Shown: positions 1 to 13,988 of the stretch, piece by piece
How positions within the stretch are numbered: position 1 is the first letter of the stretch
How the letters are laid out: every line of letters starts with the position of its first letter
Source: Dermatophagoides farinae
Lineage: Eukaryota; Arthropoda; Arachnida; Sarcoptiformes; Pyroglyphidae
Direction: 5' to 3'
NCBI RefSeq assembly: GCF_024713945.1
Contig: NC_134681.1
Coordinates: 1,984,001 to 2,048,000, forward strand
Length of the DNA stretch: 64,000 nucleotides
Translations under genes and position numbers: made by a program
The notes under the pieces: generated by a model
Seen by the model: only the letters and a program-made list of their open reading frames with translations
Told to the model about the DNA's origin: nothing
Databases searched by the model: none

Positions 1-736
1 TGATGAACCAAAAATTTCAGATTCTTTATCAAGAAAAAAGAAAAAAAAATTTTATTCCATGTCAAATCAGCATCTTGCTCACTCGATGTATATCATCATC
101 ATCATCATCACCAAAGATGACGTTTTTTTTTTAATTTTCATCCATTTCCATATCTTGTGACATGAATTTTCTTTTGCATCGTTTTTTCTGCTACATTCGT
201 CAACGTTTATCATCATCATCATCATCATCATATCTTTATGTTTGTTGTCATATGTAATTATTAAAATTTAAAAATTTTTTTTTCCAATTTAACCAAAGTT
301 GTGCATGACAATTATCAATTTGTCATATTGAAAAAAAAACCACGACGACTACGACAACGACGATAATAAAAATTTTGTGACAAATTATGTGAAAAGAATT
401 TGATTTTTTCTCCACAAAAATTATTTTTATTTCTGCTTGATTCAGTGACCAATTCCTTTCACGGAATGGAATGAAATGGTCAACAATGAATTTGGATGAA
501 ATTTCTTTTCTACTTATTATTATTACCAATGTAAAAATTATGACCAAAACTTGAATTTGAATGTCTTGTTTTCTCTTACTTTGGCGAACAAAAAATCATC
601 TTTTTTAGCAATCAAAAATGCAAAATCTTTTTTTTTCTCTACTTGTGTATATACTAAACTAAACAGCTAAAATGATAATGTTCGGAATGTTTTTATTTTT
701 TTGCTTCGTTTCTGTATTTCGCAAATGACAACGATA

Positions 737-768
<32 letters not shown>

Positions 769-2011
769 GATAAAAAAAATTATGACTTTTTATATCGATG
801 TTCGTTTGGAGAATATAAACATCATCATCATCATTATTTTATCAAAAACTTTCAATCATCAATTGTCATCGTCATCATCCATGACCGATAATGATAATGA
901 TGATGATGACAAATTCTATTCGTTTCTTGTCATTTTATTCAGGTGACATTTCGTTGTTGTTGCTGTTGCTGTTACTGTATTGAAGGCATAAAAAATTGAA
1001 AATTTTTTTTTTCGAAATTTGAAAAAAAAATAAATTCAAGCTCCTGTCACTTACTCACTCACTCACTCACTCACTCACATTCAGTGGTCGCTTTCAAGCT
1101 TTTATCAATGACCAATGATCAATTTATTTTGATTTTTTTTTTGCATGAAAGAAAGAAAAAAAATATCGATTTCTCTTGCTTGTTTATTTGAACAATCCGA
1201 CCGAAAATGTCATTTATTCTGCTTCTTCGTCTTCTTCTTCTTTGTACAAAAATTTTTTGTTTCTTTCTTACAACTTTCAAAAAGAAACGGATATCCTCGA
1301 TCGATTTCCTTTCGATTTTCTTTTTTTTTTTTTGCTTGGATTCATGTCGAATTTATTTTTTAGATTTAATGATGATGATGTGGTAAAATATAGAACAGGC
1401 AAACAAAATCGAAACGGAACCATAATCAATGAACAAACAAACAAAATGTTGTTGCTGATGATGAGAAAGAAAACAATTTCACCTTGAAATGTCATTGACG
1501 TGTTTACAAAAATAAAAATTCTAAAGTTTACCATATTTTTTCATCTCCACTAATTAACTTGTTATCACATGATAATTTTTTTTTCTTTTTTTTGGCTATT
1601 GTTTTTACATCCATCCATCGATTGATTGATTCATCATTTATTTATTTTTTTTTTTTGCAAAATTTTTTGCACATCTGTTCATCAGCGCACACATACACAC
1701 ACACATACATTTTTCTCATTATAATAACAACCGGTGTGTGTGTGTGTGTTTTTTGCTTGATTCGATACAATCAATCAATTGGGATTCAGCTAAAAAAAAA
1801 AATAAATGATGATGATGATGTGAATGATGTGATAAGGTTTGACCTTTCTTTTTCTTATTCCATTCATCTATTGTCTCATTGTTGATTTTTTGACATGACA
1901 GAAGTTATTATGAACTCGGTCGATTTTTTTTTTTTTTTTTGTTTATTTTGGTCATTTTTCACACCGAATAATATTTTGCATACTTGTCGGCATTAAGTTT
2001 TTTTTTATATT

Positions 2012-2044
2012 TCAATCAGATGATAGTGATCATCATCTGATTGA
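2012..2044. repeat. Perfect 13-bp inverted repeat
   Basis: TCAATCAGATGAT (2012-2024) pairs with 2032-2044; the loop is 7 bases. Confidence 0.92.
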
Positions 2045-4565
2045 TGTGTGAGAAAAAGAATTATTTCATTTCAATTTTACCTGTTTTTTTTTCAAGGAGA
2101 AAAAAAAGTACAAAAATTCATCATCAATTGATGACTTTGTTAATGTTGATGATGATGATGAAGATGCAAAACATTTACCCAAAACAAACAAATATCATTG
2201 ACATCATTAAATTGATAATTATCTTCATTCATCGTTGTCGTCGTCGTCGTTTATTTGAGTTTTTGATTTTCGTTTGTTTGTTTGTTTGCCGAAATCAATT
2301 TTCGTTCGTTCTTTCGTTTTTCATCTTCTATTTTTATAATGCCGACTACGGTGATTAGTGATTAGTGATTGGAAGACAAAAAAAAATTGATGATGATGAT
2401 GATGATGAAAAAAAATCTAGATATTTTGTGCATTTTGTTTTTTGCTCTACTGATATGATCTGATTTGATTTGATCATAGACAGCAAATATTAGAAATTGA
2501 ACTGAAAATAAAGATTTAAATGCAGATTGATTTGGAACAAAATTCGATACAAACAAGCAAAACATGAACCTTTTATATTAGATTCATTTACACGATTATC
2601 TGATTAGGCATTATTTTGAAATCAAAATCCAATTCCGTGTTTTTTTTACATGACATTTATTTTTTTTCCCTCTCACTCTCATCTTTGTGCTTTTTGAGCA
2701 TCTTTATTACCTGAATCTAATTGGTTAAGTGATGTTTTTTTTTGTTTATGTTGTATCTTCACACTCACAAAGAGTGAGAGAGAGAGAGAGAAAGAGAGAA
2801 CATCAAACAAACAAGATTTCAATCAATTCAAATGATATTTTGATATTTTTTTTAAAACACCAACAACAACATTTATTATTATTGATCTGATCTAGTTCCA
2901 AAAACCCGATCAAAATACCCTCTTTAAACAATGTTAAAAAAACCCTATCTCTCAGTTCAACACGCCACACACACACACACACTGAAAAAAAAATCCGACA
3001 ATAAAGCCAAATTATCTTTTGGCGACAATTTTTTTTTATTTTTATTTTTTTTTTTTTAATGTTTCGCGTGCGCGACATGACATGACCATTATCATAGATT
3101 AGATAAGTGGTTTTTTTGTCTTCTTCTTCTTTTTCTTCTGTCATGGTTTATGAAGAGAATGTTGAAAAACATAAGATAAGAACCGTATAGATCTTTTAGA
3201 ACAAACGTTATTACAAACAAAACATAACAACAAACTATTTGGTTATCATTTCTGGTGGTGGTGGTGGTGCTGGTGGTGATTGTGGTTAATCTTTTTATTT
3301 TTTTTTTCCTACTCATGTCTTAGACCTTAGCGACAAAATTGTTTCAATGTCTAGACTCATCATCATCATCATCATCATCTTGATCATGGACATCAATTTG
3401 AATATCGCATTTTTTTTATTATTATTATCATTCATGGTTCAAAGGTCGATTATCTTGTAAATCACCGCTACTACAATGTATAATCACCATATATGATTCT
3501 TTTTCAACTTGCGCGACAGTTTTTTTGCCTCATGTAGATTTTCGATGTTAAAAATTTTTTAAATTATTAAAAATGAAAAAAAAAATTTCAACATCCATTT
3601 GTTTGTGGTAAAACAAAAACAGAATAACAAACGAAAAAAAAACGTTGAATCTATCAAATTTATACACACACACACACACACACCCAGAGATATACAGTCT
3701 AAAGTCTATACCCTTAGGGCGGACGTCAATTGTCGTCATTTATTTTTTTTTATTGCTCTCAATTCAATCGATTGATTGATTGATTGCTTGAATCCATAGA
3801 GAGACAAAGAGGGGTCGCGTTGGCCATTTTTTTTTTTTGACATTGATAATATCATCAATCGATCGATTGTGAATGTTAAAAATACAAACTAACTGACTGA
3901 CTGAATGACTGAATGTGGTTTTTGCAGATTATCAGCATCATTTGATCATTTTTTTTTTTTTTTGGTTAACTGTTCCGTAATGTTCAACACGACTGACATT
4001 CACCATGAAAACGAGTAACAACAACAACAACAACAACAACAGAAAAAACACTAGTTTTCTTGGAACTCTTGATTGGTTAAATTTAGGGTTATGAATGAGA
4101 AATTTTTTTTTTCTAGTCTGGACTAGAGAAAAAAAAACCATACAACACAACATTCAAATGTCGTCTATATGTGTGTGTGTGTTTTGTTTTGTTTTTATCT
4201 CAATAAAAACACTCATCATGGTCTTGTGTGTCTGTGTGATTTTCATTTTCATATCCCCTCATGAAAGAAAAACAATGAATTTTTGAAAAAAAATTTTTTT
4301 TTTCATTTCTGGTGTTGTTCAGTGAGAGAAAACAATCAGCAACAATTGAAAATTTTACATTTTTTTTGTTCGTTTTTTTGTTCATTTCAATCACATCTGG
4401 CTGTCATTGGTATTGAAAATCAATGATAAGAAAAATTGACCAGAAAATAAAATAACATTATGGTTAACCAGATTTATTGTGTTGATTCGGTTGTTTTCGT
4501 TTTTCAAATACATGTGAATTAATTAATTTACATCGATTCACATGGCAACATGATGATAAAATTAA

Positions 4566-4596
4566 AGAATCAGAATCTGATCCTGATTCTGATTCT
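4566..4596. repeat. Perfect 12-bp inverted repeat
   Basis: AGAATCAGAATC (4566-4577) pairs with GATTCTGATTCT (4585-4596) across a 7-base loop. Each arm is itself built from an AATC/GATT-type repeat. Confidence 0.92.
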
Positions 4597-7422
4597 GTAT
4601 ACATGTAGAGATGTAGAAAAATCAAGATTCTGTAAGTGTGTGTGTGTGTGTGTGTAAGTGCATGTATCTGGAAAATCGTAATAGCAATCATTTGATGGAA
4701 AACAAAAAAAAAAGTAAATCTAAACACACTATACCCATGAGAGAATAAGAAGAAAGCAATATAGAGATTACTAATTTGCGATTATCGTTGTTGTTGTTGT
4801 TGTTTTTGTTGTTGTTGTTGTTCTTGTTTGTAATATAAAAACAATTTATATTTGTATCATCCTACATTGTGTGTTTTTGTGAACATAATGTTGTTTTGTT
4901 TGTATATTATTGGAAATCTGTAATCAGAAATCAATTTAATCAATCTACTTGAATAGGAATTTTTTTCTGCATTGAACATTCTGTTTTATTCCATTCCATT
5001 TCATTTCATTTTGATTGTTTGATGCAATGATAAACATGATGGACATTTCATGTTTATTTATTATCATTGATTCTGTGGATTATTTTATATATACTTGTTG
5101 TTTTTGTTTTTTTTTTCGTTTAATTCAAGTACAGAGAATTTAATCCATAATGATCTCTTGTTGTTGTTGTTGTTGTTTGTCAGAAATAAAGTAATCATTT
5201 CTCAATTTGAACAAAAAAATTTGCCAGAAATTTTCTGAATTTTCCTTGCGACATTTTTTGTCGCTGAGAATCACAAGGCTATCCTTTTTTCCATTTTAAC
5301 CAAAAATTTCTCACCCTATTTATCAATCATCATCAATATTCAAGATGTTTTTGTCAATCGATCGATGAAATGATAATAATATCAAATGAATGCCAGAAAA
5401 AAACCAATTGTGGAAACTTTGAATTGCAAAAAAAAAACATGACAACAACATTTATTTGATCAACATGATTATCGTGATCGTTGAAATAAAACAAATTATT
5501 AATCCAGACCAAAGAAAAAAAAATCTATTGTGTATTGTACCGGGTTTTTTTTCGTTGCCATTTGTTGTTATGCGTCTGAAATGAATTGTTTTCAGATTTT
5601 TGTTGTTGTTGTTGTCGTTTACAGTTTTTTTTAACACTCAATGTGTTCTCGATGGCTAGATGATTATCATCATCATCATATAATATAGTCGACCAAATAG
5701 CCGCCGATTTTTTTTTCTCTTCACTTCTCTCTCACTCACTCTATTCAAATGTTGTTCGTTTGTTAGTCGATCAATCGTTTGTTATCGTTATCATTATCGT
5801 CTGATGATTTTGCCGCAACTTTTACCTAGGTAAAAAGAGAAAGAGAGAGAGATTTTTTTCTTCTGTCTGTATTTGTTCATTTTGGTTAATCGATTATCGA
5901 GTGATGATTATGATTGTGATGGTGATGGATATTGAAGAATTTTTTTTTTTGCTCAATTGAGAATGGAATCAAGATTGAGATTTTAGATGCTGATATCATC
6001 GATATCAAAATAAATCTCTCTCTCTCTCTCTTTTTCTTTCTTTCTTTCTTTTTAAATAACGCTGTTTAGAGATCTAATCGTATGGTTAAACATTTTATTT
6101 TGGATCAAATCGATCGATTATTTAGGTTTTTTTTCGCCAGTTTTCATCAGGGAGGAAATTCAAACATTTTAGATAAAATGTTGCTGCTGTTCTTGTTGTT
6201 GTTGTTTTCTTTTATTTTCATCAGAAAATATAAATGCAACACACCGTAGCAGTGGTACAATAACATCCAGACACCGTTCAAAATCAATAGATCATAGCGA
6301 TGTGTTATATATTTTTACTGATTTTAATCTTGATTGTTTGATCTTGAGCCAACAACAACGGATCTTGGTTCTCGGATCTTTTGTATTGTTGTTTCGATCG
6401 CTTAATCATAATGTTGATGATGATCAATCGACAAATCGATTATTGTTATCATGGCTGAATTTTGTTTGATTGATTGGAAATAATCATCAAATCAGATCAG
6501 ATTTGATCAAAGGTGTGCATTTGTGTGTTGGCCATTTTGTTTGTTGAATTCAATAGAGACAAATGGGTTCCAGGAACCAGGTTTTTTCTCCTCAAACAAA
6601 TGGTGTGTTTGTCAGTGAATAAAAAAAAATTTATTTATTTTATATATAGGTTGAAATTGGTTTTTTTTCAGCGAAAAAAAAAACTTCAATTCATCAAATT
6701 TCATCCTTTTTCTGTTTCCAAATTCATTATCATTATTCTCAAACAATTGTCGTTGATATCTTTTACACGGTTATTGGTGTTCAACTACCATGACCAATGG
6801 TTTTTTTGTCTCGATTACACACACACACCAATAATTATCAGCTACATTATCAATTTTTTTTGTCCAGTGAAAAATTATCTTATAAAAAACAGGAAAGTTG
6901 AACCTAAAAACCAAAAGCTTTCTTGGTATTGGTGTCACTTTTGACACTTGTGAATTTTGATTTATCAATTTAACCAAGACCAAAAAAAAACAATAATAAT
7001 AATTTAGCAAATTAATTCGTTTGTTTTGTTTTGTTTTGTTTTTTTGGCCAAAAATTTCTTTCAATTTCAAATCATAAACAAGTGGTAAAAGACCAAAAAA
7101 AAGAAACAAATTTGAATAAAAGAAAGAAAAGAAAAAGATTTTCACTGAATGATAACACACACACACACCACATACACCATTTCATTTTTTTTCTTCTGTA
7201 GCCAAGTTTTGTCGTCATCATTGTCGTTGTTTTTTTGTTTTTGTTTTCGTTTTGCTTCTTGATGAAGACAAATTTTTTGTTTTTTATCAAACAAACGAAA
7301 GACGACGAATTGTCGAGACTTTGTCATTTATTCTTTTTCTCTTGTCGTTTGGTTTTGTTTAGTCCAAGGAAATAACATTTTACTGACTGACACAACTGGT
7401 ACTGACTAATTGGTCCTGTTAT

Positions 7423-7462
<40 letters not shown>

Positions 7463-9449
7463 TTTCTGACAGCAGAAAATGTGGTTTTTTGTGTGTTAAA
7501 TTATGATGATGATTTCTTTAATTTTTTTTTTATCATCGATTGGAATCTTGGTAGTTCAATTATTCCAGTCTTTAGAAATATATAAAAAAAACATTGTTCT
7601 TTTTTCGTCGTTGTTGTGGTTGTTGTTGTTGTTGTTGATTTCTATTTGCTGACCGTTGCTTGGATGCTTGTCTCTTTTTTTTTTTGGCTGAATGAGACAT
7701 CTGCTCAAATGATGATCCGTCGTCGTCGTCGTCGTCGCAGGATATACAATTCAAATTTGTAAAAAAAAAATTTCCTTTTGGAATTCATCGTCATCATCAT
7801 CAAAAATACATTTCCCTTGTTGCCGTTGTTTGAATGTCTCATTCACAGCTCAAAATTCAGTTTAGAAAACGAATAGAATAGTTTGACACACACACACACG
7901 CACACACTGTGCTTTTAATGATGACAGTATGATAAATTTTTTAGAATCCACAACAACAACAACAACAACAACAATCCAAGCACTGAAAAAATTAAAATAA
8001 AAGAAAAAAAAATACATCCAATAGAGATGACACTTTTCTCTCTCCCATTCATTCAATTCATTCATTCAAACCAAATCAAACGAAATGAAAACAAAACAAA
8101 ACAGAAACAAAAAAAAACTATTAGCTAAAACATTGAAAAATCATTTGCCATTTGTTTGTTCAAGGTTCGTTGATGATGATTAAGTGATCACAATACCTAT
8201 AGTGATGTGTTCATTCATTTATTCATCATCATCCTGATCAACATCGTCGTAGTGATAATGATAATCAGAAACAAAAAAATTTTCTCTCTCGATAAGAATC
8301 TTTATTTTTATTTTTTAGTTGTCATTTTTTTCTCACAACACACACACAAAAAACACATTTTGTCACGGAGAATATCACAATTGTTTTGTTTGGTTGTTTT
8401 TTTTTGTTTTGATGAATTTCAATTTGGTTTAGTGGCTAGCTAGATTATTATAATTTTGAATATTATTATTAAACCACAAGGCTCAATATATATTCAGCAT
8501 TTTCATTATTATTCTGCTAAAATGAATGAATTTCATCTTCTTTCATTGCTGTTGTTGTTGTTGTTGTTGGCCATGTGAGCCATTTGTTTTGTTTTGTCTG
8601 TTCATTCAATCTATTCACAATTGCTATGTGAGAAATAAAATAAAACAAAACGAAAAAAAAACGTTACAAAATGAACAACGACAACCAACAAGCTTATTCA
8701 AGGTGTATGACAACTGTCATTTGATCATTTGATGATGATAAAGTCCATTGAATTTTCATTATATTTACATTAAAATTTGCATTTTTTTTCTTCGTTTTGT
8801 TTCATTTCAAAATATAAATTTTTCATTTCATTTAACCTATTCTCGAATTCAAAGTGTTAATCAGTGAACATTCGTTAACACTTTGTATGATGTGTTGTGT
8901 TGTTGATTTGGTTTGAAATTTAAACTAAAAGTGCATTTCATTTCATTTGATTAATCAATTAACATTAATTAAACTAATGAACACATCCGATAACATTTAT
9001 CCATTGTTTTATTGCAAGTTGAGCCCGATTTTTGTTTTTTGGCTGAAATTCGGAAATTGACAATGATAATGATGATGGCATGATGAATATAAATTCCGTC
9101 GTTGTCGTCGTCGTTGTTGTTGTTTTTTGTTTGTTTTTTAGTCTCTGGGTAGTGTTATCAGTTATTTTTTTTTGTTTGATTCAAAATGAATAAAAAAAAC
9201 AGGAAAACAAAAAAAACAGAAAAAGAGACATTTCATAGAGACACTTTTGGCTAATTAGCCACATAACAAAGAATTATAGATGATGAGTTATTTTCCGATT
9301 ATGAATTCTGTATTCATGATTTTGATTCAGAAATTTTTGTTTTTTTCTGGCAATTTTTTTTCTCATTCAAAATTCAAATCATCATCATCATCATCATGAT
9401 CATCATTTGAAAAAATGTAATAATGCCCCCTTTATACTTTTGAATTTAA

Positions 9450-9531
9450 ATCGACCGACCGACCGACTGACTGACTGACTGACTGAGTGACTGACTGACT
9501 TTCTGACTGACTGAATGAATGAATGAATGAA
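9450..9531. repeat. Graded tetranucleotide tract (CGAC to TGAC to TGAA)
   Basis: Four-base units change along the tract from CGAC to TGAC/TGAG and then to TGAA, with a single interruption (TTTC). This suggests stepwise point mutation and spread of variants within one microsatellite. Confidence 0.85.
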
Positions 9532-10028
9532 CAAGATGAGATTTTAGTGATACGATTAATTCATTCGTTTTTTGGTTTTTTTTTGGTTTCAATTTACACA
9601 CAATCAGCCATCTTGATCATATGTTTGATGATGATGATGATGATGATGTTTGATGTTTTGGATAAAATGTATAATAACAACAACGACAGGAATCAAAGAA
9701 AAAAAAAGCCAAACATTTTTTTTCGTCGATGATGATGATGATGACGACGATGATGATGATAATCAGTAAATATAAAAGAGAAACTGACATTTATAAAAGC
9801 GTTTATTATTATTATCATCATGGGGTTGATATAAATCTTGTAACGAAAAAAAAAATAAAAAAAAATAAAACGTATCTAATAATCGTATCTCAACAACAAC
9901 AACAACAACAACAACAACGGCAACAACAATATAACAACGAAAATCACAAGAAAAAAAAATCAGATCAGACAATCTAGAGGTTTGAAGAATTTTTTTTTTT
10001 GAATTTATCTATCAGAATCATGTTGTAA

Positions 10029-10029
<1 letters not shown>

Positions 10030-10098
<69 letters not shown>
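10030..10098. repeat. (TG)n microsatellite, 69 bp
   Basis: An uninterrupted TG dinucleotide run, one of the longest in the window. Confidence 0.98.
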
Positions 10099-10100
<2 letters not shown>

Positions 10101-13100
10101 GTGTGCGATATTTTCAAGATCAAGATCAAGTTTTTTTTTTTGGTTTTCAATGGAGAGAAAAAAATTTAAAAATTTTGAAAATTTTGCAATTTTGCAGGCA
10201 TTTTTTCTCTTGTAATAATAATTGTCATTAGTGTCAGTTTTTTTTTGGTTCGTTTCCATATTCGATTACCATTTTGATGATGTGGCAAGAACAGCAACAA
10301 CAAAAGTAGAAAAATTCTAAAATAGACAAACCGGATGACCGGAAGATTTGACCATATCGGTCGTTTTTTTTCTCGTTTCTGGTATCCAAAAAAAAAAAAA
10401 AAATGATTCCGGATTCCCGAAAATAGCAGCAGTAGCAACAAAAACGAAAAAAACGACAACAACGGAAATTGACACGAGTCTCAGTGGAAGGAATCAACTG
10501 AACAACAGAAAAAAAAGAATGAAAAAAAACTGACATACACACACACACACAACATTGACAACCCGTATATGTTTTCCACTTCCGGTTTGGGACAGTTTTA
10601 AACAAACATACAATACCATGGTGAATGACAAACACAAATTTTGTTGTGGATAACATGGTCAAGGCGTGATAATCATGGCCAAATGATGAAAAAAAAACCG
10701 AATCCTAAACCATTGTGGACATTGAAAATAATGAACAACGACGACGACGACGACGACAACCAGATAACTATGTTATTTCATTTTATCACACAAAGTATCC
10801 AGTTGTCATCTCTAATCATTGTCATCGTTTCCGTTTAAAATCTAATGAATATTTTCCAGAAAAATGAATTTTCCACAACTTTAAGAAATGTTTCGGAAAT
10901 TTAATCAAATCGGATTAAGTTTGTTTGAAAAAAAAATTATTAATTGCAACTTGAAACATAAGTTATAGTTGTAAAGCTCATTATAATTGATGATGATGAT
11001 TCAGACAGTCAAAGAGAGAAAGAGAGAGAGAGACCAAAGGAAATTGTTCAATCATCATCATGATCGGATTTTGTTTTTTGTAATTTATTTTGAAACATTT
11101 TACATTCTGTTCTTCATTTCTTTCTTCCGGCAAATTTGAAACATTCACATGGAATCTATTCTGGAATACATTTCTATTCTCTACCAAATGTCTATATATA
11201 ATCTCAAATATATGATTCATAATTATTATTGAATATTCGACACACAAACAACAACAAAAAAACCATACTGATCCATAATAATGATCCATGATGATAATAG
11301 AGTTGTTTTATTCTGTTGTATCCTGACCGAATCGAGAGAATATGAGAATCAAACAGTAAATGAGTATATAGAGAATTCGATTTGTTGTTGTTGTTGTTTT
11401 TTTCCTTGAAAAAACAAATTCAAAATCAAAATGATGATGATGATCATCATCATCATTATCATTAGTATATGGAAAACGAACATTTTTCTTTATTCGTTCC
11501 CTTTTTCTTTTTTTTTGCAAATCGATACCAATAAATCGAATATTGGCCATCATTATTTTTATTTTCATTCATGATGTTGTTGATGGTTTTTTTTTCTACC
11601 ACCACCGCCACATTCTATTGTGTGTGTGTGTGTTTTTTATATTAATGATTCATAAATGATATTAACCAACTAAAAATGGCCTTGATGATGATGATGATGA
11701 TCATCATCATCATTATCGCCATCATCATTACCATTCTTTTACCGATTCGATTCAATTAAATCTATTTCCGATACACACCATTTCTTTTTTTTTCTCCATC
11801 ATTTTAATTTTGAATCAGTAATAATAATACATACATACAAAAACAAACGAACAAGAATTGTATCAAAAATTGATGATGTGAAAGCATGGAGAAAAAAAAC
11901 CCGATCAACTAAAAGAATCCAAAGAAAAAAAGAATTTTTCTGAGCCTCTATATCATTATCGTGTGATGTAGAATTGATTCATTCATCATTTCTTTAGTTA
12001 TATGAATCGAGAAATGGAAAGGCTATTTTTACATCAACTACACAACATTATCATAATCATAACCAGAATCTTTAATTTTTCACTATGGATGAATTCCGTT
12101 TTTTTTTCTTGCCATCATCATCATCATTGTTGTTGTTGTTGTTGTAAGTGTGTTTCTAAATTGAGAATATTCCAACTAAAAAGAGAAAAGAAAACTGCCA
12201 AAAATAATGATGATGACTTGTTTGTGTCTGCGTGTGTGTGTGTGTCTGTTGATGATGATTATCTGGATTTTTTTTCTTTGTCGTCTTCGTATGAATTTAT
12301 TCTATATAAAATGATGATGAACAAGAACGAGAATCAATGATACATTGAAAATCATCATCATCATCATATCCAATTATTCAATCATTATTTGAAAAGAAAT
12401 GAAAACACGAAAGAATGTGAAAAAAAAATTAAAATCAACAAATTCTGCTGATTCATATGAAAAATTCTGCCACTGCCGTTTGATTTCAATAGGAATTTCA
12501 ATTGAAAAATTTATCATATACGTATATCAGTTTCCTTATTTTTGGTTCGACTAAAAATAAGATGAAAAAAAGAAGAGAAAAAATTCATAATTCATAAACC
12601 AAAAAAAAAAAAAAAAAAATCACGTTTAATTATGATGATCATTTAGATTTTTATCAAATTCAATTCGATGTTTACCACCGATTATCGGTTGGTTGAATAT
12701 CAAAAAACACAACAACAACAACAACAACAATCACAGCCAAATTCTTTAAAAATTTCTAAAAATAAATTTTTTCGTTGTCGTTGCTGTCGCTTGTGTGTGT
12801 GTGTGTGTTGATGATTCAGATGTTTAATTTTTCTGATTGTTGTGTGTGTGTGTAGTTATATATAGCGAATGGACTGATGATGAAAAAAATCGATTCCATT
12901 TTTTTGTTGTTGTTGTTGTTGTTGTTGATACAATTTATGAATTGTATCCATATTTCGTCTGTGTGTGTGGCAGAGGCTTGGATTTGAAGTTTTATGCTTT
13001 TTTTCTCCTTCTTCTATTGCAATCTCAATTTTATTTTTGATATTTGATTCGATTTGATTGGATTTTTGTACCCTGAAAGTGGAGAGAAAAAAAATTGTTG

Positions 13101-13796
13101 CAAAATGACTTTTTTTTCATTGTCGTTAAATTTGATTTTGAATTTCTTTTTTCATAATCCATGAATTGATCGGATGTTTTTTTTTTTGGTCGAATCCAAT
13201 TTGAAGAATGTCAAGAGAGAGATGTAGAAAAGTAATCGAAAAAAAAGAATGTTGGAGAGAGAGAGAGAAAAAAAATCGATATCCAATTAAAGTTTTTTTT
13301 TATGTTGATATTCCTTCCATAAATACTGGTCGTTCTGGCCATCATCGATCGATCTTTGTCTATTCCTCTGGTTTTTTTTTATTTTATTCACTTGACCATT
13401 CATGATATTTTTTTCCCATTGGATAGAAACAAAAATCGATCAATTGATCGATTGATCAATTGAAATAATAAATAAATATATCTGTCTGTTTATAGGAAAC
13501 TGAATTTTTTATTTTTATTTTTCATTTGATCACATGAATCGAGAATAAAATTTCATTTATATAAAACAAAAAAAAATTGAAACTCTTATTGTTGCCATCA
13601 TATGGCGCCACTTGTCCGAGAAAACAAAAATTATCCATTACAGTTATAACGCCCGATTATATTATATTATAAATAATATAATAGAAACCATCATAACAAC
13701 AGATGATGACGTCTATCCAATGTTGTAGTTGTTGTTGTTGTTGTTTTTTCAAGTCAAAAATTGCAACCAATCCACACTACACGGCTACATGGTTAG

Positions 13797-13988
13797 TGTA
13801 TCCTATCCGGTTTAGCACTATTATTACCATTGCTACAACCAAAAGATTGGCCAACAACAACAACAACAACAACAAAAAACAACAAAAAGTTTGTTGCTGC
13901 TGATGCTACCGATGCTGCAGCAATGCTGCGTCAACAAACCAGTCATTCATTCAGATCGTCAAGCCAACTAACGAAAAAAACAAAATAA
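13797..13988 (+). other. Coding-like island without a start codon
   Basis: Between TAG (13794-13796) and TAA (13986-13988) one frame is open for 63 codons. It reads a hydrophobic run (LSGLALLLPLLQPKDWP), a Thr tract from CAA repeats, then a GC-richer segment reading FVAADATDAAAMLRQQTS. The last part (13890-13970) is far less AT-rich than its surroundings. I recognise no family. No ATG starts it, so it would have to be an internal exon, and its acceptor and donor are poor. It may be chance. Confidence 0.2.

Larger units (their letters stand above)
1..10029. other. Gene-free repeat-rich region, left part
   Basis: No coding exon is supported on either strand. It contains many (ATC/GAT)n tracts (for example 92-110, 211-230, 738-762), (ACTC)n at about 1052-1078, (CA)n at 7424-7460, (TTG)n at several sites and a tetranucleotide tract at 9450-9531. 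Perfect hairpins lie at 2012-2044 and 4566-4596. Open frames of 60-140 codons here (such as 6513-6944) are AT-rich or translated repeats without recognisable domains. Confidence 0.75.

Noticed and set aside
6513-6944. 143-codon plus-strand frame, longest in the left 35 kb
   Set aside because: Rich in Phe, Ile and Lys as expected from AT-rich sequence, with poly-Lys and poly-Phe from homopolymers. No domain, no plausible splice borders and no recognisable relative.
7572-7754. Minus-strand frame with an Asp run, a Lys/Gln-rich middle and FEQMSHSAKKKKRQ
   Set aside because: Looks somewhat nuclear-protein-like, but the Asp and Gln runs are GAC and CAA repeats. There is no good start or acceptor, so I could not support it as an exon.
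10234-10662. 142-codon minus-strand frame
   Set aside because: Contains translated (CA)n and CAA repeats and no recognisable motif. The unique parts do not resemble any family I know.
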